From contig NC_084796.1 in assembly GCF_963169125.1 (NCBI RefSeq), positions 85,209,888 to 85,273,887 of the forward strand: 64,000 nt of DNA, in the 5' to 3' direction. Both the position numbers and the translations under genes were made by a program. Under the pieces are notes generated by a model. That model was not told where the DNA came from and ran no database searches. It saw only the letters and a program-made list of their open reading frames with translations. The DNA comes from Humulus lupulus. Lineage: Eukaryota > Streptophyta > Magnoliopsida > Rosales > Cannabaceae. Shown here in pieces: positions 1 to 11,639 of the stretch (positions are counted from its first letter, which is position 1; each line of letters begins with the position of its first letter).

Positions 1-1535
1 TTTCTCGATCAATGACTAAACTCAAGACTGTGCCTTAGAGTCAGTCAAACTTGAAATACATCACTAATCTTATTCTCTTATGAGAAGTCAATCTTGAGAT
101 AAAATAAACATATTTTGAAGCATTTCCTTAGGGAGGCCGGAAACAGAAGCGACACGAGGCCTTTCCTATGCCTCTCGGTGTTCAACCAATAATGGAGACC
201 ATGGGACTTATTGTCTTAATTCCCTCTCCCACTCACTATTTTAAAATTGTGTTTTTCTCAAAATCAATATTTTTTAATTTTGTTGTAAAACTAATTAAAT
301 TAATTTTACCAAATGATATTATAATAAATACTAATCAAATTATGAAAAATATATAATTGTGCCCTAGATTTTATTTTGCCTTTTTAAATATAATACCATT
401 TTATTTAATAAAACAATTTTATTAAATAAGAAAATAAACAATTATAAATTCTTGTTAATAATAAGACTAAATTAATTATATGAGTTATCAAATAAAAACA
501 TATAATCAATCCTAAGCATGTTTCTAAAAAAAATTGCATGCTTAATATGTATTATGTGGGAAATATGTATGGCATGTTATTATGCATGATAAAGTATTAA
601 AAAACTTAATCATGTTCAAGCAAATAAATAAATAAATGCGGGTTGGGTGCTTTGGGTATTTCTAGAAAATTACAACACTTTCAAAAAATACACAAAAATA
701 ACTAAACTATCTAAGGCCTAAAGAAGAGCAACTCCTTTTGTCTTGGGCCTTCTCTTTTAGTCTTTTGGGCCATTAGCATTTTAATTATCCATTATGAATT
801 AAACAACCTTTTAATTATTTAAAATAACCAAACTTTGGGTTTTAATACCCAACAAGTTATTGAGGCCCAATTGGAATTTGGACTCATCATAATTAACTCA
901 AAAATTATATTTAAAACACTTTTAATTAGATTGGGCTTAAACAGGTCCAAAAGGATAATTACACTTCCATTAGGGTTTGCATGACCCAAACCCTGATGGG
1001 TGTGTCAATGGTCAGCGGTGGCTGGTAGCCATGGGTTGCTGGCAAAGTGTGGCTGGCAGCTGCGCTAGGGCGCTGGGCTGAAGGGGTGCAGGCGCGCAGT
1101 GTGCGGGGCCACGGGGTGCGTAGGTGTGCTGGGTGCGGGGCTGCGCAAGCACGCTGGGCGCGTGGCTGCAGGGTGTGCAGGTGCGCTAGGGCGTTGGGCC
1201 ACGGGGTGCGCTGGGGCGCTGGGCCGCGAGTGTGCAGGCGCTATATGGAGCAGTGCCTTGGGTTAGGGATTCATGTTCAGAGCTCAGTCCATTACAGAAT
1301 TTTATCCATAATTTAAATAAATAGATTACAAAATTCTTATGCTCTGAAATGGCTTACAATTTCTGTATGTCTAGAACAAATTAAGAACTTTTCCTAACCC
1401 AAAAACACCATGAAAACAGACCCTTAAGAACATACACGATTCATACATAAACATCCATCCATTCATATATTACACATAATATAAAAAATGCATATGATAC
1501 CCACACAGTAATTATCATATGTAGAGATTAAAAAT
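1..1535 (-). mobile_element. Internal non-coding region of LTR element J
   Basis: Read on the minus strand this follows a primer-binding site and an LTR, so it is the internal part of a retroelement that continues past the left window edge. I see no gag, protease, RT or integrase motif in any frame. It holds AT-rich sequence and a GC-rich repeat block. The lack of coding capacity fits a large non-autonomous (LARD-like) element. The lineage is unknown. Confidence 0.5.
1040..1250. repeat. GC-rich imperfect short repeats
   Basis: Variants of gcgctgggc, acggggtgcg and gtgcaggcgcg recur irregularly over about 200 bp in a strongly AT-rich neighbourhood. A reading frame over it (1047-1316) is an Arg/Ala/Gly-rich by-product of the repeats, with no recognisable domain. 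Confidence 0.6.
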
Positions 1536-1548
1536 GGCTCTGGTACCA
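1536..1548 (-). other. Primer-binding site of element J
   Basis: The minus strand reads TGGTACCAGAGCC, one base from the common plant LTR-element site complementary to the 3' end of initiator tRNA-Met (TGGTATCAGAGCC). It lies two bases from the LTR edge at 1551, the expected spacing, and sets the element's direction as minus. Confidence 0.7.
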
Positions 1549-2404
1549 ATTGTAAGGAACAGTTCCTAGTGCACAACGGAAATTGCGGTAATGGTAGTAT
1601 TGTGTACAATAAAAAAATTTCATATAAACAACTTTATATGAGGATCTTTTAAAATGCAATGTGTTAATCAATATATAATATGTATATGGAAAAATAATAC
1701 GAAATGATTTACCTCTTGTAACCTATCAAGAATCCTTGAATCTTTTCATATATATTTCGATCTTCCTATCCTCGCTAGAGTACTCACACCTAGATCTTCC
1801 AAGACGTTCTCTACACCTCAAGATGTGGGTGGGCACATAGAGAACAAGGATCTATTTTGTAAATCAAAAGTATTCTCAAAACATGAGACTATTGATTATA
1901 GGCTAGAGAGAAAGGGTTTTTCTTTTATGAAAAAGATGATAGCTTTTCTTCTCTATAAGAACTTGTTGTTTCTATTTTCTATCATATAGAATATATAGAC
2001 ATTATTATCATAATAATAATAGTAAATAAAAATAATCATCATTAATAATAATAATAATGATGATAAAAGAGAAAGTCTTACATTCCATTTTAAAACCCCT
2101 TTAAAAATGTTTTATTAATTAATTAAAAAATAAAATAAGAAAACAATAACTAATCACATCAGTAGTGCTACACACATAGAGCAGTCCAAGCCCTATGCGT
2201 GTGGCACTATCCCTGAAAATGGGATTTGATTTTTCATATGTTTTTATTTTAATTAATTAATAATTAGAAATTCAAATAAGATATCATCTTTTTAAGGAAA
2301 AGATGACAACTTAAATTTCAAAATTCAAAATTTGAATTTTCATTATCATCTTATTATTAATTAAATAAATACAATAATCAAAACCAATTTTGACTATCCA
2401 TATT

Positions 2405-4440
2405 TATAACGTTCCAAATTACTTAATAAGGCTTAAGGCCTTGATTAAGGGGCCAGGATGGAAATTTATAGAATTATATGCTTATATGATATATTTGTGT
2501 GTGATTATGTGAGTTATATTATAATATAACTAGATATGCATGTTTAAAAGTATTAAATATGCATGTGGGCCTATTTCTTATTGAAAGGGCAATTTTCGTA
2601 ATTTGGCTTGTTGTGGGCATAATTGTATATATGTCCATATATGTGAGAGACCACATTATTATGTGGGTTTATTTGGGTTACTCGGTACAAGACGATCCTA
2701 GGGAGCAAGTTAGCAGGAAAGTCACAACGAGACCCAATACCCGACTCGGGGCGAGTCAAGGGGTATTGTAGGTAATTGATACATTACCGAGTGATCAGGT
2801 AATAGGAATGAATCATTGAGGATATTTTTGGAGTTAGTAAGGTTAGGAGGGAATACAGGGGGTTTTGACCATTTTTCCCTCGGGGACGTAATTGGTACCC
2901 CAAGCCTCGAGATTAGCTTAAGATTACTTAGGCCTTAAGAAAACAAACAAAACACAAAACACTCAAACACCCAGCTTCCTCCCTCTCTCTTTCTCATTCT
3001 CTCTCAACTTTTCTAAGTAAATTATTTGAGAATTAAGGAGATCTTTGGGGTGAAAGCTTAGGAATTGAAGGCCTAAACTTGGGATTGGATTAGCTACAGC
3101 TAGAGGGGAATTTTTGCTAGTTGGGGTAAGCTTTGGACCTTGGTTTCCATTGATATTCTATTTAATTTTGGCTGTTCTTGAGCTTTGAGGCTCAAGGTTG
3201 TGAATTTAAGTTTTGGGTGGAGTTTTGAGTGTGTTGAGTTGGGGTTTTGATTCTGGTATTACGTTGATATTATTCTAATGATTTAGTTGTTGTGTCTAGA
3301 ATTGATTTAGGTAGGTTTTGGTATGTTTTTGGCATGAGAAAAATAGGGGGAATCTGGGTTCACATGGTCAGGTCACGGCCTTGTTCTTAAGGTGATGCGA
3401 CCCAACCGAACTCAGGGCCAAGGGGGAGTCTCTGCTTCAGGGGCACCCTGTGACCCTCTAGGCCAGGTCGTGGCCTATGTCCAGGTTCCGGGCAAGAGGG
3501 CACTTCTGGCCTGGGAGGTGCGCTGCGACCCTCAAGGGCAAGTCGCAGCCTGCCTGGGCTGTTATGGCCACCGTGGGTTTCGAGTGATGCAAATTTAATC
3601 CTAAGGGCTCAGGATCGATTCTACTACCCAGTTTAGTAGAATTTGAGGTCCTGAAGGCTAGGAGTCAGTCCAAAAGCCTTTATTTACTCATTATTCACGG
3701 AATCATATATTATGGTTGTGACTAGGTTATCGCTAGGGGCTCCAAACCGGGATCGTGCTCGAGGGTCGTCCTTATTTTACGCTATACTCGGACCTGAGGT
3801 AAAAAACCTGCACCCAATACGTGATATATGTGTGATTAGGGCTTGGACTAATTGTTGACTATAATTATGAATAGGGCTTAGGCCCTTGAGAATGTACGTG
3901 TTTGAGTTATTTTGCTTGTTGATTAAACATACTTGAATATTATGTTCCTGATTAAGTGTTATATGACTGTTCGCATGGTTTCCATAGCTAGGGTTGGGCT
4001 CCATTAGGGAGCATGGTTATTACTATGCTTGCATTTAATTGATGGTGTTATATGATTAATATGTATGCATACTTATATTGTCTGAAGTATGCTTATCTGT
4101 ATCTGTATTTGTATCTAAATACCTGGTTCAAGACATGACTTATTAATCAAGGATGGCAATAGCGCGTTGGTCGAAAGGCTTAGGCCCAAATCAGCAACGT
4201 ACTATTATGTTGGCCAACCCAATGGTCATTAGAAAACAAAGCATTCGGCTAGCTCTATGGCTAGTTACCCAGAGCTAAGGGCATGCACCCCAGGTGACCT
4301 TATGGTCACATAGTTAGGGCATAGGTCCCCGGGGTTGACTTTATGGTCAACTATTTAGGGCAGCAGCCCCAGAATGGTCCAATGACCATTTATTACTACA
4401 GTAGTAACCTGGATCTAGGTCACATGTATTCATAATACTA
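2405..4440 (+). mobile_element. Chromovirus (Tekay/Del-like) LTR, probable solo copy
   Basis: The start (TATAACGTTCCAAATTACTTAATAAGGC) is a decayed TGTAACG-type LTR end. Blocks after it match, as reverse complement, the ends of the solo LTRs at 49630-51955 and 60240-62634. Shared blocks include the ATAAGGCTTAAGG start, CCACATTATTATGTGG, AAGACGATCCT and a later GATCGTGCTCGAGG stretch. It belongs to the same family or a sister family and lies in the opposite orientation. The right edge is uncertain (about 4400-4440), and I found no clear target duplication. It contains no polyprotein. Confidence 0.55.
4265..4400 (+). repeat. Imperfect tandem repeats in chromovirus LTR
   Basis: Three imperfect units of roughly 45-55 bp each contain a 'gggca..g.ccccag' core followed by a small inverted repeat of the type ggtgacc-ttat-ggtcac, ttgactttatggtcaac or ggtccaatgacc. 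An analogous but different array lies in the LTR of element K near 59455-59580. Confidence 0.6.
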
Positions 4441-4708
4441 GTGGATCGTACTAGGAGTAATAAATCTAAAGATTCCATAACTTTATTTTACTGCGAAGTA
4501 TTTAAGTTCATTATCTCAATCTCAATCCTCTCATACCAATATGAGATTGAGACCACATAGATGAACTTGGGAATTTTCCGATGTTTACTTAATATTATTA
4601 ACAATAATATAGTACATGAGCTACATATATACAATAATTAAATTCATTCATGTATTTCATTAAAATCATTGTCAACTACAATTTCTTTAAGGGAAAAATT
4701 CCCAACAC

Positions 4709-5163
4709 CCGCATCACACCACCTTAGGTACGGTGTGCTACCTCAGGCGTGAGGCACCATTTGTGCACGAGGCACCTTCCCAGCTGCGAGGCACGCTCCT
4801 GGCATGTGTCCCTCCCTGCGTGTGAATCGCTTTCCTGGTGTGAGGCGCCACTTGAGAGCGAGGTGCTACCCCAGGCGCGAGGCGCCACCCTTGGTTTGAG
4901 GTAGTGTCCCATGTGGCATCTCTTTTCCTTGGTGTGAACTAATTTACTAGTGATCTTGGCACAAGGTGCCTAGCTTTGCGAGGCACCTTTCTTGGTGAAA
5001 CACAGGGGCTCACAAGGGACGAGGGACCTCACAATGTGGTCTCGCCTGGGTGCTTTGTGACAAAATTCCCAAAGTAGGATGCGAGAGCCTCGAGTTTTGA
5101 CCTTGTGAGGCATTGGTAACAAAGAGGTCATTTCGGGAACCCGTCAAATTTTTAGTGTTCACA
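4709..5163 (-). repeat. Left LTR of element C (truncated)
   Basis: About 450 bp matching 8219-8664 throughout. It is GC-rich, with many 'gcgaggcgccac' and 'gaggcacc' variants, and then a shared unique stretch (acacaggggctc, gacaaaattcccaaa, gacaaagaggtc). It ends gttcaca. The first 50-80 bp seen in the right copy are absent here. Confidence 0.75.
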
Positions 5164-6311
5164 CTTACCCCCCAATCTATGATAGGGTCTTTACGCGCTC
5201 TAGTAGACTTCACGATATGGCATATTCAAGGTGCAAGTGGGGTTAACTTGTTTCCTTGCTTTGGTTGTGTGAAAAACACACTTTAGATGTGGTGATCCTC
5301 ATGAATTTTTTAGGATGAATGTGAGCCTACCACTTCACTTTACGAATCCCAAAGTGAGTGTAACGCCTCATTTTTTACCATAGATCGTATAATGAATCCA
5401 AGGGCTAGGATGAGTTTGGACTTTCTACAAATATGCCTTCTTCTTAAAAGACTTTTCTATACTGCAATTTTCCTTAGCATAGTAGAAGTTGGTTCTTTAT
5501 ATTCCTAATAAGTAGGAGGTTTTATCCTTCCCAATATCATTCCATATCTACATTTTTTATATTTTATACAACATGTATTCATATAAATATTCACATATCC
5601 AACAAGGTGCTAACAATTACATCCTTTTTTCTTCTTATGCGTGTAGGCAGGTGGTGCATGGTACTAAGGTAGCGACAATGGTGAACGTCTCTTGTGGTTA
5701 CGAGCTTCCATTAGTGGTTATTATCTACTCGAGTTATTCCCTTATTTATTCCTTTAGCATTCTATGCTAAGTAGGCTTAAGGAAGTGTTTGGAGGTGGTG
5801 TTGTTTTAGCCTTTGTATACCCTCATGTGGAGCTTAGCGCTTATGCCCATAAATACGTATATAGGTATAAACATGCACATTATTATACCTCCTGGTTGGT
5901 TGTGTCATTTACTTATGTTGGCACCCTCATTTGTCATGAATCATCTCTGTATGGTAGTGTATATGTCCCACATTCCCACTCATTATGTGTATGTGCCTAG
6001 GGGCTTAAGCCTATTCCTTTGTATCTTGTAGCACACTATATTTTCCACACACGTCTGTTCTTCTGTCCTTCATCAGGTGCCACTTCATAGCATTTTACGG
6101 CTCGTCTAGCATTCCTCTAGGCCTTGAACTCATAGAGTTGTCCTCGTCAAACTCGGAACCTTTTGTAGATAGCCCATACTGCCTATATGAGACTTGGAAA
6201 GCCCGCATGTGCCACCTAGAATGATTAGCTGAACTTAGGCAAAAGATCTGAGTTGTTGAAAGTGAGATAGACTCAATTTCGAGGGGCAATGGAGCTTCCT
6301 TTTCCTTTGAT
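5164..6311 (+). other. Non-coding part of element C between LTR and antisense gene
   Basis: By position this is the leader and promoter side of the plus-strand antisense gene. Several short reading frames (5573-6031) overlap one another and have no recognisable domain. No TATA box as clear as those of A and B was seen. Confidence 0.4.
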
Positions 6312-7166
6312 CCTGATGATTATACAGCCAGCCTTAGAGTGAACCTTCTTGACCTACAAATGCAGTTGACGTTTATGGGTGACAACCTCCCATCTAAACC
6401 TTCACCTCCAGGATCTCCTCATTATGAGGAGGCGCCCCATAACTCTCCTGGTGTCGATCTTGGTTCTCCCCAACCACTATATGTAATCTACCATCGTTTG
6501 ATGCTTCCATGTTCGATGTCTAGATGGAAAACTCTTGCGGGCAAGAAGAAATGGAAGGTAAAATGCCCTGTCTTAACTTCACCATTTTTCTTTTGGTCTT
6601 GCAAATATGTGGAAGAGAGGACGTTGGAACGTCACTCTTGAAAAGTAGGATCCTGGTCCTTTGTTGGCGGCCTCCCTTGTCCCCCATGTGTCATAGAAAA
6701 AATTAGTTGAGTTGGTAGAAAATTACCAGATTGGTAAGGAGTACCAATGTTATGTTCCTACTAGTAAGTGTCGTTCCCACAAACCACCTCTCGCCTCTAC
6801 GGCGTTTAGTGAGCACATCTTGAAGGTGGGTGGTATCATTCCTCTGCATCCATTAGTTGTCATGATACTAAAGCATTTTGGTCTTACTCCACTTCAGTTG
6901 GCATCCAATAGTTGGCTGACTCTCAGCTTTCTTTACATGGCATTCCAGAAGTGTACAGGTCGTGCCCCGACAGCCAAAGAAGTGCATTTCATGTACAACA
7001 TCATGCCCACTCCAAATTCAAAAGGCTAATATTTCTTGTAGAAACCTAATTCCCAGGTCCTTTTGATTGAAGGATCTATTTCCAACCCTGGGTCGTGGAA
7101 GCAGGACTTCGTTTTTGTTAAATGTCCCATTTCAATTCGCGAGCGCTTTCGTACCTCCCCAAGTAA
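6312..7166 (+). pseudogene. Transposase_28-like antisense protein of element C, broken
   Basis: The best part is 6712-7029. It has the family pattern GG-I-PLHPLVV--LKHFGLTPLQL--NSW, then a hydrophobic stretch and a 'GRAPTA--V-F' block. This is the plant 'putative gypsy type transposon' domain (Transposase_28). A second segment from 7067 ends at CCCAA|GTAAGTG near 7166, a plausible splice donor, as after the corresponding domain in A and B. Stops separate the segments. The biochemical role of this family is not established. The domain call is from remembered consensus, not a search. Confidence 0.55.
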
Positions 7167-7479
7167 GTGCCTCCTTCTTTTTCGTTACATTAATATGTTG
7201 TTGTAATCATTGTTTCTATGCTAATAATGGAGTTGGTTGTTCATTGCTTCCCGATGTACCTGACCCAGAAATTATGCATGTGGAGTCTTTTGTTACCATG
7301 GACATTTTAGAGAAAATGGTTGTCTATCTTTCACTCTCAAAAATCTTAATGCTTAGGGTCTTTCAAAGGTTTCCGAACCTAACTTGCTGTGGAACTTCAC
7401 AAAGAGAAAGAAGAAACTCATCACAATGGACTGTAAATGTTGTTGATGATAAGAACTCATCAACGAATTAAGGTCGACA

Positions 7480-8195
7480 AACACAAAGACTTAGTAAGAA
7501 ACTTATGAACTTAGGTAATCTTAGAAAAAAGTTGCAAACAAACAATGGAGGAAAACTTGTGTATTTCACTTAGAATGATCTGGTGTAACAAAAATTTCCC
7601 CACCCCCTTCCTTTTGAGAAGGGAGGTTCCTTTTATAGGTGAGCACTACTAGCTCCTACTACATAGTGGTCCCATGGGGACAACAGCTTGAATCCACAAA
7701 CTACAGGTGATCGTGGTGCAGGTAATAGTGGTGATGAAGAGGCGGTGGTCGGTTCTGGTACATATCAGAGACCTGCAGGAATGCTCCAGGATTTATATTG
7801 TTTTGTACCACCACTACTTGTCTAGAATGGATGTCAGAAGTGTGGTTGTGGAGGCTTCACCATGTACTACCCTTGTATTGCCACTACTTGTTTCGCATGG
7901 ATACTATATACGTGCTTTTGGTTGATATATACATTCAATACCTATACGTGTACCACGTACCTAGTGAATTTTTTCACTTTTCCATGATGTGCATGTGCCT
8001 CAAGCCTCTTCATGTTTTTCTAAATATTGCATTACTTGCAGTATTCCCCGCTGGTGGCTCCTTCCCTATTAAAAAGGTCAGGGCCTCATCAGTAAGGCTC
8101 ATGTTTTAAAGAGGTTTGAGGAATGATCACCTTGCAAGTTAGTTCAATGGTGCAAGGGACTTTGTGTGATCAGGTTGTAGCTACCTAGGTGCAAG
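7480..8195. other. Unassigned sequence inside element C
   Basis: No coding motif was recognised. Short reading frames at 7707-8109 overlap in different frames and look like chance. This is where gag-pol would lie in a complete minus-strand element, so it marks a deleted or replaced internal region. Confidence 0.4.
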
Positions 8196-8664
8196 GTGCC
8201 TGCTTCCTGCATCAAGCCACCTTAGGCCCAGTATGCTACCCCTGGTGTGTCACACCATTTGTGCGCAAGGCACGCTCCTGACACAAGGTGCCATCTGGGC
8301 ACGAGGCGCTCCTTGCGTGTAAACCGCTCTCCTAGCACGAGGCACCACTTGGGAGCAAGGTGCTACGCTAGTCGCGAGGCGCCACCCTTGGAAGGGGGCA
8401 ATGACCCGTGTGGCATCTCTTTTCCTTGGTGTCAACTAATTGGCTCGTGAGGCATGGCCCTTTCTTGGCACGAGGTGCCTAGCTTCGCGAGGAACCTTTC
8501 TTGGTGAAACACAGGGGTCTCGCGAGGGACTTCATAGCGTGGTCTCTCCTAGGTTCTTTGTGACAAAATTCCCAAAATAGGACGCAACAACCTCGAGTTA
8601 TGACCTTTGAGGCATTGGCGACAAAGAGGTCGTTTCGGGAACACGGGAATTTTGAGTGTTCACA
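8196..8664 (-). repeat. Right LTR of element C
   Basis: It matches the left LTR over about 450 bp, with the same GC-rich 'gcgaggcgccac' repeats and the same gttcaca terminus. The inner edge is approximate. On the minus strand it begins TGTGAACACTC directly after copia RT coding sequence. Confidence 0.7.
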
Positions 8665-8817
8665 AATGTTGTATATAGATGATAAGGAACATAACAATCT
8701 AATAGAAGTATTTATTTCTACTAGTGCATATGTGTCAAAGTAATATTGTCCCTCCTTTTGTTTGAATCATTTGGCTACTAATCTAGCCTTCAAGGTTTGT
8801 TTGGTGCCATCGATATG
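8665..8817 (-). pseudogene. Copia element I: reverse transcriptase fragment beyond element A
   Basis: On the minus strand this encodes the RT block IDGTKQTLKARLVAK, followed by a QYYFDTYA-V and TSIRLL-SLSSIYNI series, typical of Ty1/copia RT. It continues in frame from the copia RT segment that ends at 21041 on the other side of element A. One in-frame stop follows RLVAK. It is cut at 8664 by element C, and the rest of the RT is presumably left of the window. Confidence 0.8.
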
Positions 8818-9573
8818 TGTTGTACCCTAAAAATTATCACGAGTCTTGTAACCCAGCTCAAGGTACAGCTGGCACATAAATATATGGAAAAGCAACCAAA
8901 TATAACCTCTGGTTAACAATGATGTGAGCAGCTCGAGCTAGGACTTGGCATTACAACATTCAAGTGGTTATCAGACCGCCTCTTAGGATAACGGTTAAGT
9001 TCGAGACATATAGTGGCCAAATCCCCCTTTGGGCGCTCTGAAGTTAATCTGAGCTAAGGTTCGGATAATCTTTGATCGCTAGCTCAATGAAGATATTCAA
9101 CTCATGGCAACCTTGTCAGACTGCATACTGAAGGATCCCGAGAGACTTGGAGGCTCTTTATACGCTCATTAATGTCCAGGTTGTATTGCATATTTATCAT
9201 TTATGATCCGAGATAGCATGAGTATAACTATTCTATTATGCAATCGTTTCCCAATGTAAATGGGAATAATTTGTATTAAAATTATACCATATTTATTCAC
9301 ACTATTACCCAAACCTGTCCAAGAAATTCCACTTTAAATATTAGGGATAATGGACAGGGAAAGGGACGGCCTTTTTGTATTACAGAAACTCTGTAGAAAT
9401 TGTGAGAGAAAAGCAATAACATTGTCTCGTGGACTATGTGGATTTTAACCACTGAACCACATAAAATTGTTCGTGTACGAAAGGGTTCTTATAAGTTCAT
9501 TATGGTTTATGAATAAGCACTAATATCCTTATTAGATTTCTAAATCTACTGTTGGTGAAAAATCGCGTCAACA
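8818..9573 (+). repeat. 5' LTR of element A
   Basis: It starts TGTTGTACCC and ends GCGTCAACA. It is colinear with 20286-21040, sharing for example gacatatagtggcca, atccccctttgggcgctctg and gtgagagaaaagcaataacattgtc. The sense promoter should lie here, but I could not choose a single TATA box with confidence. Confidence 0.9.
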
Positions 9574-9574
9574 A

Positions 9575-9595
9575 TTTGGTGTTGTCATTGAGAGG
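9575..9595 (+). other. Primer-binding region of element A
   Basis: TTTGGTGTTGTCATTGAGAG directly follows the LTR. Nearly the same sequence follows the LTRs of B (minus, 36238-36259) and E (from 41616), so it is a conserved first internal motif of this Tat group. I do not assign the tRNA. Confidence 0.65.
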
Positions 9596-9835
9596 AAATT
9601 AGTGCTTTACAAGTTTCATTGGATGTTCATCATGCTGGTTATTGGATCGATGCATGAAAATGAAATGGAATAATCTAGTGAGTAGGAGGCACATCATACC
9701 GTTGTTCCCACTGAAAGGGACCCAGATGTTCAGCAACATCCTAGGATGCAACTGGTGGGCCAAGACATTGCTGGGAGTTCAGCGTCACTCCCACAAAATC
9801 CTAATCTAGGATATTTAACTAATGTCAAGATGGAG

Positions 9836-11560
9836 AATGCCTAATTGAGGAGCATCTCAATAGGGCAAACAGACAGATCGAGGAGGTCCTGGCACGGTTA
9901 CCCCCTCTTGCAACTGACGCTAATGTCAGAAAGAGGCAAAGTGGGTCTCATAAGTCCCACAGGCATAACCAGTCCAAACCCAGTCATTCTGTCAGGACTG
10001 CCACTTCGAGCTCTGTACCTTCAGAGCAAAATCACCGAAGTGCTCAGCCCACTAGCCATCACAAGAACCATCATTTGCATGTCAATCGGTTGATCAAAAC
10101 TTTGACTCCTTACTTCGTGCCTTCTACACAGATTCCCACGAATGCCCACAACAACCCGCCAGGGCGAGCTAGGACAAGTTCACTAAGACAAAACGCCCCA
10201 GCGAATCCACCTGTGCTGCGAGCAGAACCCCAGGCACAGAGAACTTGAGACATTGGGGTATTGCTGAGGCAGGTTAATTTAGTCTGTCCTGATGGAGCGA
10301 GGATAGCCTTACCAATAAGGCATCTGCCATCACCAGTTAGACATCCAACACCACCGCCCCCACAAAGAGACGATCTAGCTCATGGAAATAGTAGGAGAAA
10401 TTCTCCCTCGTCAGTAGACACTTACGTCCCACAGGCACGTGCTGATAACCCATGTCCTCGGTCTCAGCCACAGGTTGTAAGTTTTGCAAATGGAAGTTAC
10501 TAGATGGGGAGCCAGCATGGAAGTAGGTCTGAGAGGGACCTGAGGAATCACCTTAGCTCAGTGCAAATCCCTCGGTACGATCCACAACCCTACCTGTGTG
10601 ATCATCTGAATTCGCAAAGGAGGTAGCCAGCTCATAATGATGATATGAGTTATACTCGACATGATGGAGGTTTGTCTATCATACGGGACAATGGGAATGT
10701 CCCACCTAATCAAGCTCAAACTTGGAGGGACAACAACCCATCAAACATGTACAATAGGATGGGAGCTGGTGAACAACCCCCAACTAACCTAGAGACCAAA
10801 GACCTAACCCTTGAGCGACTAGCCTTGATGGAGAAGCAGATGAAGAAGCTCTTATCTGGGAAGGGGATTGATGATTGTGACTCTGATGAGGAGCTTGAAC
10901 CTTTTGCCCCAAACATTGCAGCAGCTACGTATCATATTGGCTTTAGGATGCCAAACATGCCATCATTTGATGGAAACACAGATCCATCCGACCACCTCAG
11001 GATTTTCAATACATTGATGATGGCCCACAATGTTGGCTTCGACCTAAGGTGTATTCTGCTCCCCACAACTCTTATTAGGCCTGCCAGAGATTGGTTCAAG
11101 AAATACAAAAACCATTTGATAAGCACCTAGAAGAAGTTGTCTTTCGAGTTGAAGAAAGCGTTTCGAGCTTCAAAGGTAGCTTGCGTAGAGGCTGACTCAT
11201 TGGCCAACATAAAACAACAACCTGGTGAATCCTTGAAAGCATATCTGAGCAGATTCACCAATGTTGCAACACTAGCTAGAGATGTTGATGATAGCTCCAA
11301 GCTCATGGCGATGAGGACAAAAATCCTAGTGGGAGGTGATCTATGGGAAGAGCTCCATCGAAAAGGAGTTAAAAGTGTAGATGAGTTCTTGGCCTGAGCT
11401 TAGGATTGAATAAACTTGGAAGAAGCACAATATGTTGTCGCAGGAACCAGCCAGGCCCCTATTCATCCCATTGGAGCGGCGACAGGTGTTGCAGCTACGG
11501 CTCAACCTGTTACTCAAAATAACCAAGCGGGAAACAACAAGAGAAAAATGGAATGGTGAG
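9836..11560 (+). pseudogene. Element A gag, degenerate
   Basis: A Pro/Arg/Ser-rich N-terminal part is followed by a retrotransposon gag domain at 10800-11397. Visible blocks are ERLALMEKQMKKLL, MP-MPSFDGNTDPSDHL, DWFKKYKNHLIS, FRASK and DSLANIKQQPGESLKAYLSRF, ending WEELHRKGVKSVDEFL. A TAG at about 11128 splits the domain where its relatives have Trp, and other stops follow at 11395 and beyond. Gag forms the particle that packages element RNA. Element B has a matching gag on the other strand. Confidence 0.85.
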
Positions 11561-11639
11561 GGCGACCAGAATGGCTGAAGAAGAACAAGTCCCGGGAAAA
11601 ATTCAAGCCCATCTATGCCACCTACATTGACCTAATGGG

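Larger units (their letters stand above)
1551..4707 (-). mobile_element. 5' LTR of element J, split by a nested LTR
   Basis: On the minus strand the LTR starts TGTTGGGAATTTTTCC at 4707 and ends CTGTTCCTTACA at 1551, next to the primer site. Removing the nested chromovirus-like LTR (2405 to about 4440) leaves about 1.1 kb. At 4708 it abuts the truncated left LTR of element C, so J appears to have inserted into C. J's other end, and therefore its target duplication, lie outside the window. The pairing of 1551 and 4707 as the two ends of one LTR is inferred. Confidence 0.5.
4709..8664 (-). mobile_element. Element C: deleted Tat-like retroelement keeping only the antisense gene
   Basis: Two LTR copies (4709-5163 and about 8196-8664) flank 3 kb that holds only a plus-strand Transposase_28-like reading frame. 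In elements A and B this gene always lies antisense to gag-pol next to the 3' LTR, so C is read as minus strand with gag-pol missing. The right LTR edge (gttcaca, 8664) falls inside the copia RT frame, which makes copia I the host. The left LTR is truncated where J inserted. The duplication could not be checked: AATGT at 8665-8669 has no visible partner. Confidence 0.55.

Noticed and set aside
1047..1316. An 89-codon Arg/Ala/Gly-rich frame
   Set aside because: It lies entirely over GC-rich short repeats and has no domain; its composition follows from the repeats.
5573..6031. Short overlapping frames that look membrane-like
   Set aside because: Hydrophobicity arises from T-rich sequence; there is no signal peptide context, no conservation evidence and no neighbours supporting a gene.
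8247..8450. Overlapping Arg-rich frames on both strands
   Set aside because: They are produced by the 'gcgaggcgcc' repeats of LTR C and are not conserved in the left LTR copy.
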